Assembly: GCF_947500695.1 (NCBI RefSeq)
Contig: NZ_CANMSS010000007.1
Location: forward strand, 1-64,000
Origin: an uncultured Pseudoteredinibacter sp.
GTDB lineage: Bacteria; Pseudomonadota; Gammaproteobacteria; Pseudomonadales; Cellvibrionaceae
Length of the DNA: 64,000 nt
Direction: 5' to 3'
The notes beneath the pieces are model-generated. The model had not been told where the DNA came from, did not search any database, and saw nothing but the letters and a program-made list of their open reading frames with translations. A program made the position numbers and the translations under genes. Of the stretch, positions 18,959 through 27,915 are shown one piece after another (positions within the stretch are counted from its first letter, which is position 1; each line of letters starts with the position of its first letter).

Positions 18959-20035
18959 ATGATTCGTATTTTTCAAAATTGGATGGAGCGATATTTAGCC
19001 AGCGAAGAGGCGGTATTGCTACTTATTATCTTAGGCTTGGGCCTAGTGGTTGTGGTTACCATGGGGGGCATCTTGGCCCCAATGATTGCCAGCTTGATTA
19101 TCGCCTTCTTGCTACAAGGGGTGGTGCAGCGCCTAACCGCCTGGGGCTTGCCGCATATCATGGCAGTTAATATCGCCTTTTTGTTGCTAGTTGGCTTACT
19201 GCTAACCGGCATTTTTGTACTGTTTCCGCTGATCTGGCACCAGACGGCTACCTTGTTCTCTGAGGTGCCGGGTATGTTGGCTGATTGGCAAAAGATCATG
19301 TTGGCGCTGCCAGAAAAATACCCGCAGTTCATCAGTGAAGAGCAGGTATCCCAGATAGTTGCCGCTATGGGCAGCAAGTTAGGTGGTTTAGGGCAGAGCG
19401 TCTTATCTTTCTCGCTGGCTAAGGCCCCTGTACTTATCGCTGTTCTGGTGTATTTGGTACTGGTACCTATTTTGGTGTTTTTCTTCTTAAAAGATGCCGG
19501 TGAAATTCGTGCTTGGATGTCTTCATTCCTGCCCCGTAAACGCCCGGTTATGAGCCGCATTTGGCATGAGATGAATATCCAAGTGGCCAATTACGTACGC
19601 GGTAAAGTGATCGAGATTTTGATCGTGGGTGGGGTAAGCTTTGTTTGCTTCCAGTTCCTGGGTTTGAACTATGCCCTATTGCTTGCCGTGGGGGTGGGCC
19701 TATCGGTATTGGTGCCTTATATAGGTGCTGCAGTGATCACTCTGCCAGTAGCGATGATTGGTTTTTTACAGTGGGGCTGGAGCAGCGAGTTCTATTACCT
19801 GATGATCGCCTACGGTGTTATCCAAGCCCTTGATGGCAACGCCTTAGTGCCTTTGCTATTTTCTGAGGCCGTAAACTTGCACCCGGTAGCGATTATCTTG
19901 GCGGTGCTGGTATTTGGTGGCATTTGGGGCTTCTGGGGCGTCTTCTTCGCCATCCCATTAGCCACCTTGATCAAAGCCGTATTGAATGCCTGGCCGGTGG
20001 CCAATGCCGAACAGGCAGAACAGCTAGAAGAGTAG
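18959..20035 (+). CDS. AI-2E family transporter (PerM/YdiK-like permease)
   Basis: A 358-residue inner-membrane protein with seven to eight hydrophobic segments in the AI-2E/UPF0118 arrangement: two or three helices, a long soluble segment (about 90-150), then a C-terminal helix bundle with the typical VLVPYIGA and GxxWGFWGVFFAIPLA-type motif. Members range from autoinducer exporters to ion antiporters; the substrate here is unknown. Probably cotranscribed with the tusA-like gene. Confidence 0.88.
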   Translation: MIRIFQNWMERYLASEEAVLLLIILGLGLVVVVTMGGILAPMIASLIIAFLLQGVVQRLTAWGLPHIMAVNIAFLLLVGLLLTGIFVLFPLIWHQTATLFSEVPGMLADWQKIMLALPEKYPQFISEEQVSQIVAAMGSKLGGLGQSVLSFSLAKAPVLIAVLVYLVLVPILVFFFLKDAGEIRAWMSSFLPRKRPVMSRIWHEMNIQVANYVRGKVIEILIVGGVSFVCFQFLGLNYALLLAVGVGLSVLVPYIGAAVITLPVAMIGFLQWGWSSEFYYLMIAYGVIQALDGNALVPLLFSEAVNLHPVAIILAVLVFGGIWGFWGVFFAIPLATLIKAVLNAWPVANAEQAEQLEE

Positions 20036-20128
20036 TCTTGTAGTTTGTTTACATGGCAGTCTTGGCCTTTCTGGACGAGGCTGCAGGTTTTTTGGACAGT
20101 TTTGTTCAGATATGTTGTCTAATCTTTA

Positions 20129-20146
20129 AAAAATCGTCCGATTTTT
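20129..20146. promoter_or_regulatory. 18-bp dyad upstream of aceE
   Basis: AAAAATCG (20129-20136) and CGATTTTT (20139-20146) form a near-perfect palindrome 160 bases before aceE. It could be a weak terminator of the permease gene (AT-rich stem, T-run) or an operator for aceEF. It does not match the PdhR site of E. coli. Confidence 0.4.
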
Positions 20147-20305
20147 GTAGTATTGCTACATTAAATTTGCTGAGCGCACAAAAAACCAAGTTTGTGTGCC
20201 AGATTTTAGGCTATTCGCTGCATAATTCACCAAGCAACGATTAAATTATTGCCTATACTCAGTTCACCTCGACATATATTGCCCAAAAGGCCAAGGGAGA
20301 CCTAG

Positions 20306-22969
20306 ATGCAAGAAGATATCGATGCCCTCGAAACCAAAGAGTGGCTGGATGCTTTGCATTCCGTAATTCGTCATGGCGGTAAAGATCGTGCCGCATTCTT
20401 ATTACGGCAGCTCGCCGAACGTGCCGGCGAGCACGACGTTAAATTGCCTCACGCCATCGTAACCCCTTATCGCAATACCATATCGCCCGCCAAAGAAAAA
20501 CGCATGCCGGGCGATTTGTTTATGGAGCGTCGCATTCGCTCTTTGATTCGCTGGAATGCGATGGCGATGGTTATGCGTGCAAACGATAATGATGAGGGCC
20601 TAGGCGGTCACATCTCTTCATTTGCATCGGCGGCTACCTTATATGATGTAGGCTTTAACTACTTCTTCCACGGCGGTGACGGCGAAGAAGAGGGCGATCT
20701 TATTTACTTCCAGGGCCACTCGGCGCCAGGTATGTATGCGCGCTCTTATTTGGAAGGGCGGTTCAACGAAGATCAGCTGGACAACTTCCGCCGTGAAGTA
20801 GATGGCACTGGCTTATCGTCTTACCCGCACCCATGGTTGATGCCGGATTACTGGCAGTTCCCAACCGTATCTATGGGCCTAGGCCCGATCCAAGCGATTT
20901 ACCAAGCGCATATTATGCGTTATCTATCGGCCCGTGATTTATCACCACGTGGCAATCGTAAGGTTTGGGCTTTCTTGGGTGACGGTGAAACCGATGAGCC
21001 AGAATCTCTAGGTGCAATTTCCCTAGCAGGTCGCGAGAAGTTAGAAAACTTAATCTTCGTGATCAACTGTAACCTGCAGCGTCTAGATGGCCCAGTGCGT
21101 GGTAACGGTAAAATTATTCAAGAGCTGGAAGGTGTCTTCCGTGGTGCTGGCTGGAACGTGATCAAAGTTGTTTGGGGTCGCCTCTGGGATCAGTTGCTGG
21201 AAAAAGATACCTCGGGCTTGTTGCAAAAGCGTATGGATGAAGTTTGCGACGGTGAGTTGCAAAACTACAAAGCCAACGGTGGCGCATACACTCGCGAGCA
21301 TTTCTTTGGTAAATACCCAGAGCTGCTAGAGCTGGTAAAAGATTTGTCGGACGACGACATTATGAACCTTAACCGCGGTGGCCACGATCCATTTAAAGTG
21401 TACGCAGCTTATAAGCAAGCGGTAGAGCACAAAGGTCAGCCAACGGTAATTTTGGCGCAAACCGTAAAAGGTTACGGTATGGGTGCTGCCGGTGAAGCGG
21501 CGAACGAAACCCACTCGGTGAAAAAATTGGATATCGACAGCTTGAAGCGTTTCCGCGATCGCTTTGGTATTCCAATTTCCGATGAAGAACTAAAACACGT
21601 TCCTTACTATCGCCCAGCGCCAGATTCACCAGAGATGGTGTACATGCGCAAGCGTCGTGAAGAATTGGGTGGCCAGCTTCCGAAGCGTCGCCCGACTTTT
21701 GAAGGTTTGGATATTCCAAGTTTGGATGCCTTTAAAGCGCAGCTAAAAGGCACTGGCGAACGTCAGATCTCGACCACCATGGCCTTTGTTCGTATTTTGT
21801 CTTCGCTTGTGAAAGATAAAAATATGGGCGAGCGCGTCGTACCGATTGTTCCTGATGAAGCTCGTACCTTTGGTATGGAGGGTATGTTCCGTCAGTTAGG
21901 CATTTACTCTTCGGCCGGCCAAAAATATACCCCGCACGATCACGATCAGATCATGTACTACAAGGAAGACAAAAAAGGTCAGATCCTTGAAGAAGGTATT
22001 AACGAAGCCGGTGCGATGTCGGGCTGGATTGCAGCAGCAACCGCCTACAGCAATAGTAACTGCCCAATGGTGCCGTTCTACGTTTTCTATTCCATGTTTG
22101 GTTTCCAACGTATTGGTGACTTGGCATGGGCAGCTGGTGATTCACAAGCGCGCGGTTTCTTAATTGGTGCCACCGCTGGCCGTACAACCCTAAACGGTGA
22201 AGGCTTGCAGCACCAGGATGGTCACTCCCATGTATTGGCGAACACCATTCCAAACTGTAAGAGTTATGATCCGGCTTACTCTTTTGAATTGGCGGTCATT
22301 ATTCAAGATGGCTTGAAGCGCATGTTTACTGATAAAGAAAACTGCTTCTACTACATCACCACCATGAACGAAAACTACGTTCACCCAGATATGCCAGTAG
22401 GTGCCGAAGAAGGCATCATCAAAGGTGGCTATCTATTAAGTGAAGGTAAGTTGCCAAAAGGTAAAAAACAAAAACCACGCGTACAGTTAATGGGTGCGGG
22501 TTCTATCTTAGGTGAAGTTCGCGAAGCAGCGGTATTGCTAAAAGATGACTTCGGTATAGAAGCCGATATCTGGAGCTTAACCAGCATCAACGAACTAACC
22601 CGTGATGGTCAAGCGGCTGAGCGCTGGAACATGTTGCACCCTGAAGAAGAGCCTAAGTTACCGTACTTAACTCAGCAGCTTAAAGATCGTCAGGGCCCGG
22701 TTATAGTCGCAACCGATTACCTAAAAACTTATGCCGAGCAATTGCGTGGCTATATTCCTGGTGATTACAAAGTACTGGGTACCGAAGGTTTTGGTCGCAG
22801 TGATACGCGTGCGAAGTTGCGTCACTTCTTTGAAGTGGATCGTTATTTTGTAACGGTAGCTGCACTTAAATCATTAGCTGATCGTGGCGAGTTGGACATC
22901 AAGTTGGTTTCCAAAGCGATTAAGAAATACGGCATCGACCCTAATAAAGTCGACCCGTGCTTAGTTTAA
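20306..22969 (+). CDS. aceE: Pyruvate dehydrogenase E1 component (homodimeric type)
   Basis: This thiamine-diphosphate enzyme decarboxylates pyruvate and transfers acetyl to the lipoyl group of E2. The 887-residue length and sequence match the E. coli type. The ThDP/Mg motif is seen as GDGETDEPE with NCN further on (about 230-265). A good AAGGGAG-like site precedes the ATG. aceF follows after 12 bases, so the two are an operon. Confidence 0.97.
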   Translation: MQEDIDALETKEWLDALHSVIRHGGKDRAAFLLRQLAERAGEHDVKLPHAIVTPYRNTISPAKEKRMPGDLFMERRIRSLIRWNAMAMVMRANDNDEGLGGHISSFASAATLYDVGFNYFFHGGDGEEEGDLIYFQGHSAPGMYARSYLEGRFNEDQLDNFRREVDGTGLSSYPHPWLMPDYWQFPTVSMGLGPIQAIYQAHIMRYLSARDLSPRGNRKVWAFLGDGETDEPESLGAISLAGREKLENLIFVINCNLQRLDGPVRGNGKIIQELEGVFRGAGWNVIKVVWGRLWDQLLEKDTSGLLQKRMDEVCDGELQNYKANGGAYTREHFFGKYPELLELVKDLSDDDIMNLNRGGHDPFKVYAAYKQAVEHKGQPTVILAQTVKGYGMGAAGEAANETHSVKKLDIDSLKRFRDRFGIPISDEELKHVPYYRPAPDSPEMVYMRKRREELGGQLPKRRPTFEGLDIPSLDAFKAQLKGTGERQISTTMAFVRILSSLVKDKNMGERVVPIVPDEARTFGMEGMFRQLGIYSSAGQKYTPHDHDQIMYYKEDKKGQILEEGINEAGAMSGWIAAATAYSNSNCPMVPFYVFYSMFGFQRIGDLAWAAGDSQARGFLIGATAGRTTLNGEGLQHQDGHSHVLANTIPNCKSYDPAYSFELAVIIQDGLKRMFTDKENCFYYITTMNENYVHPDMPVGAEEGIIKGGYLLSEGKLPKGKKQKPRVQLMGAGSILGEVREAAVLLKDDFGIEADIWSLTSINELTRDGQAAERWNMLHPEEEPKLPYLTQQLKDRQGPVIVATDYLKTYAEQLRGYIPGDYKVLGTEGFGRSDTRAKLRHFFEVDRYFVTVAALKSLADRGELDIKLVSKAIKKYGIDPNKVDPCLV

Positions 22970-22981
22970 GGAGGTGTGGAT

Positions 22982-24631
22982 ATGAGTATTGAAACTTTAT
23001 CCGTACCTGACTTGGGCGGAGCCAGCGACGTAGAAGTAATTGAGGTTTGTGTTGCGGTAGGTGACGAGCTAGAGCTTGAGCAATCTATCGTAGTACTAGA
23101 AACCGATAAAGCCACCATGGAAGTGCCATGCACCAAAGCCGGTAAAGTAACCGCTGTGCATGTCATTGAAGGTGGTAAATTAAATGAAGGCGATGCCTTA
23201 GTTGATATCGAAGTGGCTGCTTCTGAAGTGACGCCTGCCGAAGAGGTGGTGGAGCCTGCTGTAGAAACACCAGCCGTTGAAGAGGCCGTTGTTGTAAAGA
23301 AAGCCGAAGAGAAAGTTGCAGAACCAGCTGCCGAAGCCGCTGCAACAGAAACTGAAATTGATATCATTGTGCCCGATCTTGGTGGCGCAGAAGATGTCGA
23401 TGTTATTGAAGTTTGCGTAGCAGTCGGTGATGAAGTTGCCGAAGGCGATTCCATTATCGTATTGGAAACCGATAAAGCCTCGATGGAGATTCCTGTTGAG
23501 CATGCTGGCACCATCGTATCTTTAGATGTTAGCGAAGGTGGCAAGGTAAACAAAGGTCAGAGCATTGGTCGCATTAAGGCTGTAGTGGCTGCGGCGCCTA
23601 CAGCGGCTGCCCCTACTAAAGCCGAACCAGCCACGGCTGCGCCAGCACCCGCTGCAGAAAGCTCCGGCGAAGCAAAGCTAGCACCGCCGCCAGCAACAGT
23701 AGCCACTATTGAGCCTGGCCCTGAAACGGCATTCTATGCAGGCCCTGCAGTGCGCCAGCTAGCACGTCAATTAGGTGTAGAGCTTTCTGAAATAAAAGCC
23801 AGTGGCCCACGCGGACGCCTAAGCAAAGAAGATGTTCGCAATCACGCTAAGACTATTATCGAAGATGTTAAATCTGGCAAGTTGTCTTCCGGTGCGGGTA
23901 TTCCAGAAATCCCTCACGTTGATCACAGCCAGTTTGGCCCGGTAACGATTGAGCCGCTTAGCAAAATTGCGAAAATTACTGCCCAGAACATGAGCCGTAA
24001 CTGGTTGAATGTTCCCCATGTAACGCAGTTTGACGATGCCGATATCACCGAGCTAGAAGCTTTCCGTAAGGGCATGAAAGCCGAAGCTGAAAAGCGTGGC
24101 AGCAAATTAACACCGCTACCGTTTTTAATTAAAGCCGTAGCCGCTACCTTGCGCGCCGAGCCAAGCTTTAATGTTTCCTTGCATAGCGATGGCGAAAACA
24201 TCGTACGCAAAGATTATGTGCATATTGGTATTGCGGCCGATACACCGCGAGGTTTATTGGTGCCGGTATTACGCGATGTGGATAAAAAAGGCTTGTGGCA
24301 AATTGCTGATGAAGTAAACGAGCTAATTGGTAAAGCCCGCGATGGCAAATTAATGCCAAAAGATATGCAGGGCGCTTGCTTTACTATTTCGAGCTTGGGT
24401 GCCATGGGCGGTAAAGGTTTTACCCCGATCGTCAATGCGCCTGAAGTGGCGATCATGGGAGTGTCAAAAGCTTCTATCCAGCCAGTGTGGGATGGCAAAG
24501 AGTTCCAGCCAAGACAAATGCTACCGCTGTCACTCAGCTACGATCACCGCGCCATCAACGGCGCCGATTGCGGCCGCTTCTTCACTCACCTAGTAGCCAC
24601 ACTAAGCGACATCCGCCGCTTATTACTCTAG
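22982..24631 (+). CDS. aceF: Pyruvate dehydrogenase E2, dihydrolipoyllysine acetyltransferase
   Basis: The core acetyltransferase of the pyruvate dehydrogenase complex, 549 residues. Two lipoyl domains are visible, each with a lipoylated lysine in ETDKATME and ETDKASME, separated by Ala/Pro/Glu-rich hinges. Then come the E1/E3-binding domain (AGPAVRQLARQLGV, about 255-295) and the catalytic domain ending in YDHRAINGAD. E. coli has three lipoyl domains; two is common in other gammaproteobacteria. AAGGAGGTG at 22968-22976 fixes the ATG at 22982. lpd is not adjacent. Confidence 0.97.
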   Translation: MSIETLSVPDLGGASDVEVIEVCVAVGDELELEQSIVVLETDKATMEVPCTKAGKVTAVHVIEGGKLNEGDALVDIEVAASEVTPAEEVVEPAVETPAVEEAVVVKKAEEKVAEPAAEAAATETEIDIIVPDLGGAEDVDVIEVCVAVGDEVAEGDSIIVLETDKASMEIPVEHAGTIVSLDVSEGGKVNKGQSIGRIKAVVAAAPTAAAPTKAEPATAAPAPAAESSGEAKLAPPPATVATIEPGPETAFYAGPAVRQLARQLGVELSEIKASGPRGRLSKEDVRNHAKTIIEDVKSGKLSSGAGIPEIPHVDHSQFGPVTIEPLSKIAKITAQNMSRNWLNVPHVTQFDDADITELEAFRKGMKAEAEKRGSKLTPLPFLIKAVAATLRAEPSFNVSLHSDGENIVRKDYVHIGIAADTPRGLLVPVLRDVDKKGLWQIADEVNELIGKARDGKLMPKDMQGACFTISSLGAMGGKGFTPIVNAPEVAIMGVSKASIQPVWDGKEFQPRQMLPLSLSYDHRAINGADCGRFFTHLVATLSDIRRLLL

Positions 24632-24646
24632 TTAGCGAAGTAGATA

Positions 24647-24683
24647 GTTGTTCTAGCTTGTCCTAATGGTTAGCTAGAACAAC
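24647..24683 (+). repeat. 12-bp stem hairpin after aceF
   Basis: GTTGTTCTAGCT (24647-24658) pairs exactly with AGCTAGAACAAC (24672-24683), 15 bases past the aceF stop. No T-run follows at once; it may protect the mRNA 3' end ahead of the terminator downstream. Confidence 0.55.
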
Positions 24684-24725
24684 AGCAAAACGATTAAAGA
24701 TTTTCTCTCTCTTTAACACCTTCCA

Positions 24726-24750
24726 AACCAGGCCCCGGCCTGGTTTTTTT
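24726..24750 (+). terminator. Rho-independent terminator of aceEF
   Basis: Stem AACCAGGC/GCCTGGTT with loop CCCG followed by a run of T. It ends the core-gene block; the palindrome-rich zone begins 20 bases further on. Confidence 0.85.
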
Positions 24751-24769
24751 ATGCCCGCTAGAAAACAGC

Positions 24770-24797
24770 GGGGTCAGATCCCAAGGGATCTGACCCC
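24770..24797. repeat. 28-bp palindrome, GATCCC class
   Basis: Arms GGGGTCAGATCCC/GGGATCTGACCCC around AA, followed by flank TCGAAGCCGAGATC. First of the accessory-zone copies; intergenic. Confidence 0.95.
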
Positions 24798-25097
24798 ATT
24801 TCGAAGCCGAGATCCCAAAGCGCACAACCTATCCCCAAAACGCCACCCAAACCTCCACCATTAAAAACAGTAGAGGCAGAACCCAAGTGCCCACACACAC
24901 GGGGTCAGATCCCAAGGGATCTGACCCCACTTCGAAGCCAAGATCCTGAATCTACAACCACCCCAAAAACCCTCACCAAAAACACAACGCCATAAACCAA
25001 ACTACCCAAGCCCAATCCCCCAAACCACCCACTTGGCTGATACCCACCACTCCACAAACCACCAAACTAAAACAAACCCAAAAAAGAGAACAACACC
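24798..25097. other. A/C-rich intergenic stretch with no intact gene
   Basis: The plus strand here is strikingly rich in A and C and poor in T and G. Apart from one palindrome I see no gene, RNA or promoter I can support. Together with the next entries it looks like debris around a RAYT locus. Confidence 0.5.
24901..24928. repeat. 28-bp palindrome, GATCCC class
   Basis: Same arms around AA; right flank TCGAAGCCAAGATC. Intergenic. Confidence 0.95.
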
Positions 25098-25244
25098 ATG
25101 CCTAGCAAACAAAGACCCCAAATAATCCCACTGCATGTCATTCAATGCACAGACAAAAGCAAAGCAATCTTCCCCTACAAAACCATCAACTTCGCCTTCA
25201 TAAAATATGGCCTAGCCAAACAAAAAGCCGAAATCAAAACCTAA
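25098..25244 (+). pseudogene. Possible decayed copy of the RAYT N-terminus
   Basis: A 48-codon reading frame begins MPSKQRPQIIPLHVIQC, which resembles the start of the intact RAYT 370 bases downstream (MPRQPRQTTPGIPLHIVQRG). Similarity fades after about 17 residues and the frame soon stops. No HxH motif or catalytic Tyr is present. It may be an RAYT remnant; chance likeness is possible. Start may be off by one base. Confidence 0.45.
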
Positions 25245-25253
25245 AACCAAAAC

Positions 25254-25281
25254 GGGGTCAGATCCCTCGGGATCTGACCCC
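25254..25281. repeat. 28-bp palindrome, GATCCC class
   Basis: Arms GGGGTCAGATCCC/GGGATCTGACCCC around TC; right flank TCGAAGCCGTGATT. It lies just after the RAYT remnant. Confidence 0.95.
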
Positions 25282-25385
25282 ACATCGAAGCCGTGATTTA
25301 AAACGCTAAGATTTACGCTAAAACACCAACCAAAAGTACCACAATAAAACCCAATTAAGCAGAACCCCAGTACCCAAAACACACC

Positions 25386-25413
25386 GGGGTCAGATCCCAA
25401 GGGATCTGACCCC
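25386..25413. repeat. 28-bp palindrome upstream of the RAYT gene
   Basis: GATCCC class around AA with right flank TCGAAGCCGAGATCTAAA; ends 54 bases before the RAYT start codon. Confidence 0.95.
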
Positions 25414-25467
25414 ATATCGAAGCCGAGATCTAAAGGCTCAATACCAAGTCCCAAAGGTAAGCCCAAA

Positions 25468-26049
25468 ATGCCAAGACAGCCCCGCCAAACAACCCCAGGT
25501 ATTCCCCTCCACATCGTCCAGCGCGGCTGCAATCGTCAACAAGTCTTCCACGACGAACAAGACCACCTCAAATACCTAAACCTACTAAGAACAAAATCTG
25601 GCCATTACAAAGTAAACATCCACGCCTGGGTACTAATGAGCAATCACATCCACTTACTATGCACAGCAGAGCATTCAACAAGCCCCTCAAAAATGATGCA
25701 AACCTTAAGCATCGCTTACAGCAACTACTACAACAAAAAATACCAACGCAGCGGTACCCTCTGGCAAGGCCGCTACCGCTCAAAACAAATCACTCACGAC
25801 AGCTATTTGTTGTGTGCTTATCGTTACATAGAGCTAAACCCAGTCCGTGCCGGCTTAGTGAATCACCCAAGTCAATACAAATGGTCTAGCTACAACTGCA
25901 ATGCATTTGGCAAAAGTGACAATCTTACCAAAGCGCATTCCATATACGACTCGCTAGGAATTACCAAAGAACAAAAGCAAAACACCTACCAAAACCTCTT
26001 CCAAGAAGCGTTAAACCCCAAACAAATCCAATCAATCCAAACCACCTAA
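25468..26049 (+). CDS. REP-associated tyrosine transposase (RAYT, Y1_Tnp family)
   Basis: A 193-residue single-strand transposase of the IS200/IS605-related Y1 family. The HUH motif is HIH (H60, H62, in MSNHIHLL) and the catalytic Tyr is Y120 in YRYIELNPVRAG. The N-terminus PGIPLHIVQRGCNRQ is typical of RAYTs. Such proteins bind and nick REP hairpins and are usually single-copy, domesticated and flanked by their REPs. Here a palindrome ends 54 bases upstream and another starts 4 bases after the stop, in the same orientation. Start ATG has AAAGGTAAG upstream. Codon use is strongly A/C-biased, unlike the core genes. Confidence 0.93.
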   Translation: MPRQPRQTTPGIPLHIVQRGCNRQQVFHDEQDHLKYLNLLRTKSGHYKVNIHAWVLMSNHIHLLCTAEHSTSPSKMMQTLSIAYSNYYNKKYQRSGTLWQGRYRSKQITHDSYLLCAYRYIELNPVRAGLVNHPSQYKWSSYNCNAFGKSDNLTKAHSIYDSLGITKEQKQNTYQNLFQEALNPKQIQSIQTT

Positions 26050-26053
26050 CACC

Positions 26054-26081
26054 GGGGTCAGATCCCAAGGGATCTGACCCC
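26054..26081. repeat. 28-bp palindrome directly after the RAYT gene
   Basis: GATCCC class around AA with right flank TCGAAGCCGAGATCTAAA, almost identical in flank to the copy upstream of the RAYT. Confidence 0.95.
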
Positions 26082-26179
26082 ACGTCGAAGCCGAGATCTA
26101 AAATTCAAAGCCAGTACTAAAACGAACCTAAAGTCCCTCCATGGAATGCAGCAAAGCCACAGCCATCACGCACACACCC

Positions 26180-26207
26180 GGGGTCAGAACCCGTGGGTTC
26201 TGACCCC
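26180..26207. repeat. 28-bp palindrome, GAACCC class
   Basis: Arms GGGGTCAGAACCC/GGGTTCTGACCCC around GT. No TCGAAGCC flank; preceded by ATCACGCACACACCC. Confidence 0.95.
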
Positions 26208-26400
26208 TTCTTACCTCCAATCTAGCCACCAAAATTGATCAATTTCAGTCATTGGGCTTTAGCCCATGAAATGTTAAATTAAACAGCAATAAAAGAGGCC
26301 TAACCTCTACAGTGCTATGCAGGACGCAGTAACTCGCTAACAGTGTGTAAGGAATAGCGAAAGTCCATTAAACAACCAACATAAAACAAAGGATTGAAAA
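26208..26400 (+). promoter_or_regulatory. Leader region of manC
   Basis: The 193 bases before manC should hold its promoter and leader. I see a small hairpin (AGAGG 26294-26298 / CCTCT 26304-26308) and a ribosome site AAAGGA before the ATG. No riboswitch is recognised. Confidence 0.35.
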
Positions 26401-27819
26401 ATGTCTGCAGATCTGAATATCGTCATCATGGCTGGTGGCTCGGGTACTCGGATGTGGCCTATGTCCCGCACGGCCTATCCGAAGCAGTTCTTAAACCTCA
26501 ATAGCGACAGCAGTATGCTGCAAGAAACCGTACAGCGCCTTGAGGGCTTGGCCGATCACCAAACCACCATTATCACCAACGAAGAACACCGCTTTTTGGT
26601 TGCCGAGCACTTACGCCAGTTAGATACCAAAGCAGAAATCTTGTTAGAGCCCATAGGCCGCAACACCGCCCCGGCTATTGCTTTGGCTGCTTTTCGGGCA
26701 CAACAGAAAGGCGAGGGCAGTCAGCTTTTGTTGGTATTGGCGGCCGATCACGTTATAGAAAACACTCAAGAGTTCCAACGTGTCGTACAACAGGCTTTGC
26801 CCATTGCCCGCGATGGCAAGCTAGTCACCTTCGGCATCGTACCCGATAGCCCCGCTACAGGTTATGGTTATATTCGCCAAGGCGAAGCTCAGGCCGATGC
26901 CTTTAAAGTAGATGCCTTCGTGGAAAAACCCGATTTAGCCACCGCAGAAAGCTACCTAGCCAGCGGTGAATACTTATGGAATAGCGGTATGTTCCTATTC
27001 CGCGCTGATCGCTATCTAGAAGAGCTAAAAGAATATCGCCCAGACATCTACCAAGCCTGCGAACAAGCTTCGCAAAACCTTGCTGCTGATTTAGACTTCT
27101 TAAGAATTAACAAAGCAGCCTTCGAAGCCTGCCCAGATGATTCCGTCGATTACGCAGTAATGGAAAAAACCGATCAAGCGGTAGTATTACCACTAGATGC
27201 TGGTTGGAGCGATGTTGGCAGTTGGTCGGCCCTATGGGATATCAAAGAAAAAGATGCTGATGGCAATGTTCACCAAGGCGATGTGATTGATAAAGACAGT
27301 CACAATAACTTTGTTATCGCCCAAGAAAAACTAATCGCCACTATCGGTGTAGATGACTTAGTCATCGTTGATACCAAAGATGCTGTACTAGTTGCTGATC
27401 GCAGCCGAGTGCAAGAAGTAAAAGATATCGTAAGCACACTAAAAAAAGAAGGCCGCAGCGAACATGTACAGCACCGCGAAGTGTATCGCCCATGGGGTAA
27501 ATACGATTCCATCGACGCAGGCGAGCGCTACCAAGTAAAACGTATTACCGTAAACCCAGGTGCAAAACTTAGCTTGCAAAAACATCACCACCGCGCCGAG
27601 CATTGGATAGTTGTCAGCGGCACCGCCAAGGTAACCAATGGCGACAACACGCTGCTACTCAGCGAAAACGAATCCACCTACATCCCAATCGGTGTAGTAC
27701 ACTGCTTAGAAAACCCGGGCATGATCCCTCTAGAAATGATCGAAGTACAATCCGGCTCGTACCTAGGTGAAGACGATATCGTACGCCTACAAGACGACTA
27801 CGGCAGAACAAAAGAATAA
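26401..27819 (+). CDS. manC: Bifunctional mannose-1-phosphate guanylyltransferase / mannose-6-phosphate isomerase
   Basis: Makes GDP-mannose (and interconverts fructose-6-P and mannose-6-P) for exopolysaccharide synthesis; the AlgA/CpsB/XanB type. The 472-residue protein has the pyrophosphorylase signature [14 protein letters not shown] and PKQF near the start, FVEKP in the middle, and a C-terminal type II isomerase cupin (RPWGKYDSI... HHHRAEHW...). First gene of the polysaccharide region, plus strand. Confidence 0.96.
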   Translation: MSADLNIVIMAGGSGTRMWPMSRTAYPKQFLNLNSDSSMLQETVQRLEGLADHQTTIITNEEHRFLVAEHLRQLDTKAEILLEPIGRNTAPAIALAAFRAQQKGEGSQLLLVLAADHVIENTQEFQRVVQQALPIARDGKLVTFGIVPDSPATGYGYIRQGEAQADAFKVDAFVEKPDLATAESYLASGEYLWNSGMFLFRADRYLEELKEYRPDIYQACEQASQNLAADLDFLRINKAAFEACPDDSVDYAVMEKTDQAVVLPLDAGWSDVGSWSALWDIKEKDADGNVHQGDVIDKDSHNNFVIAQEKLIATIGVDDLVIVDTKDAVLVADRSRVQEVKDIVSTLKKEGRSEHVQHREVYRPWGKYDSIDAGERYQVKRITVNPGAKLSLQKHHHRAEHWIVVSGTAKVTNGDNTLLLSENESTYIPIGVVHCLENPGMIPLEMIEVQSGSYLGEDDIVRLQDDYGRTKE

Positions 27820-27846
27820 AAGGCAAGCAAAGCGGACGCCGAGCAC

Positions 27847-27875
27847 GGGGTCAGACCCTTATAGGGTCTGACCCC
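27847..27875. repeat. 29-bp palindrome, GACCC class
   Basis: Arms GGGGTCAGACCC/GGGTCTGACCCC around TTATA; right flank TCGAAGCC. Lies between manC and the SH3 protein gene. Confidence 0.95.
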
Positions 27876-27915
27876 ACCTCGAAGCCAAAAAACCAAAACA
27901 AGGCAAGGGAACAAA

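Noticed and set aside
25212..25532. 106-residue minus-strand frame opposite the RAYT start
   Set aside because: Low-complexity Gly/Leu product arising from A/C-rich DNA read backwards; contains palindrome-derived GSDPLGSDP and overlaps the real RAYT start.
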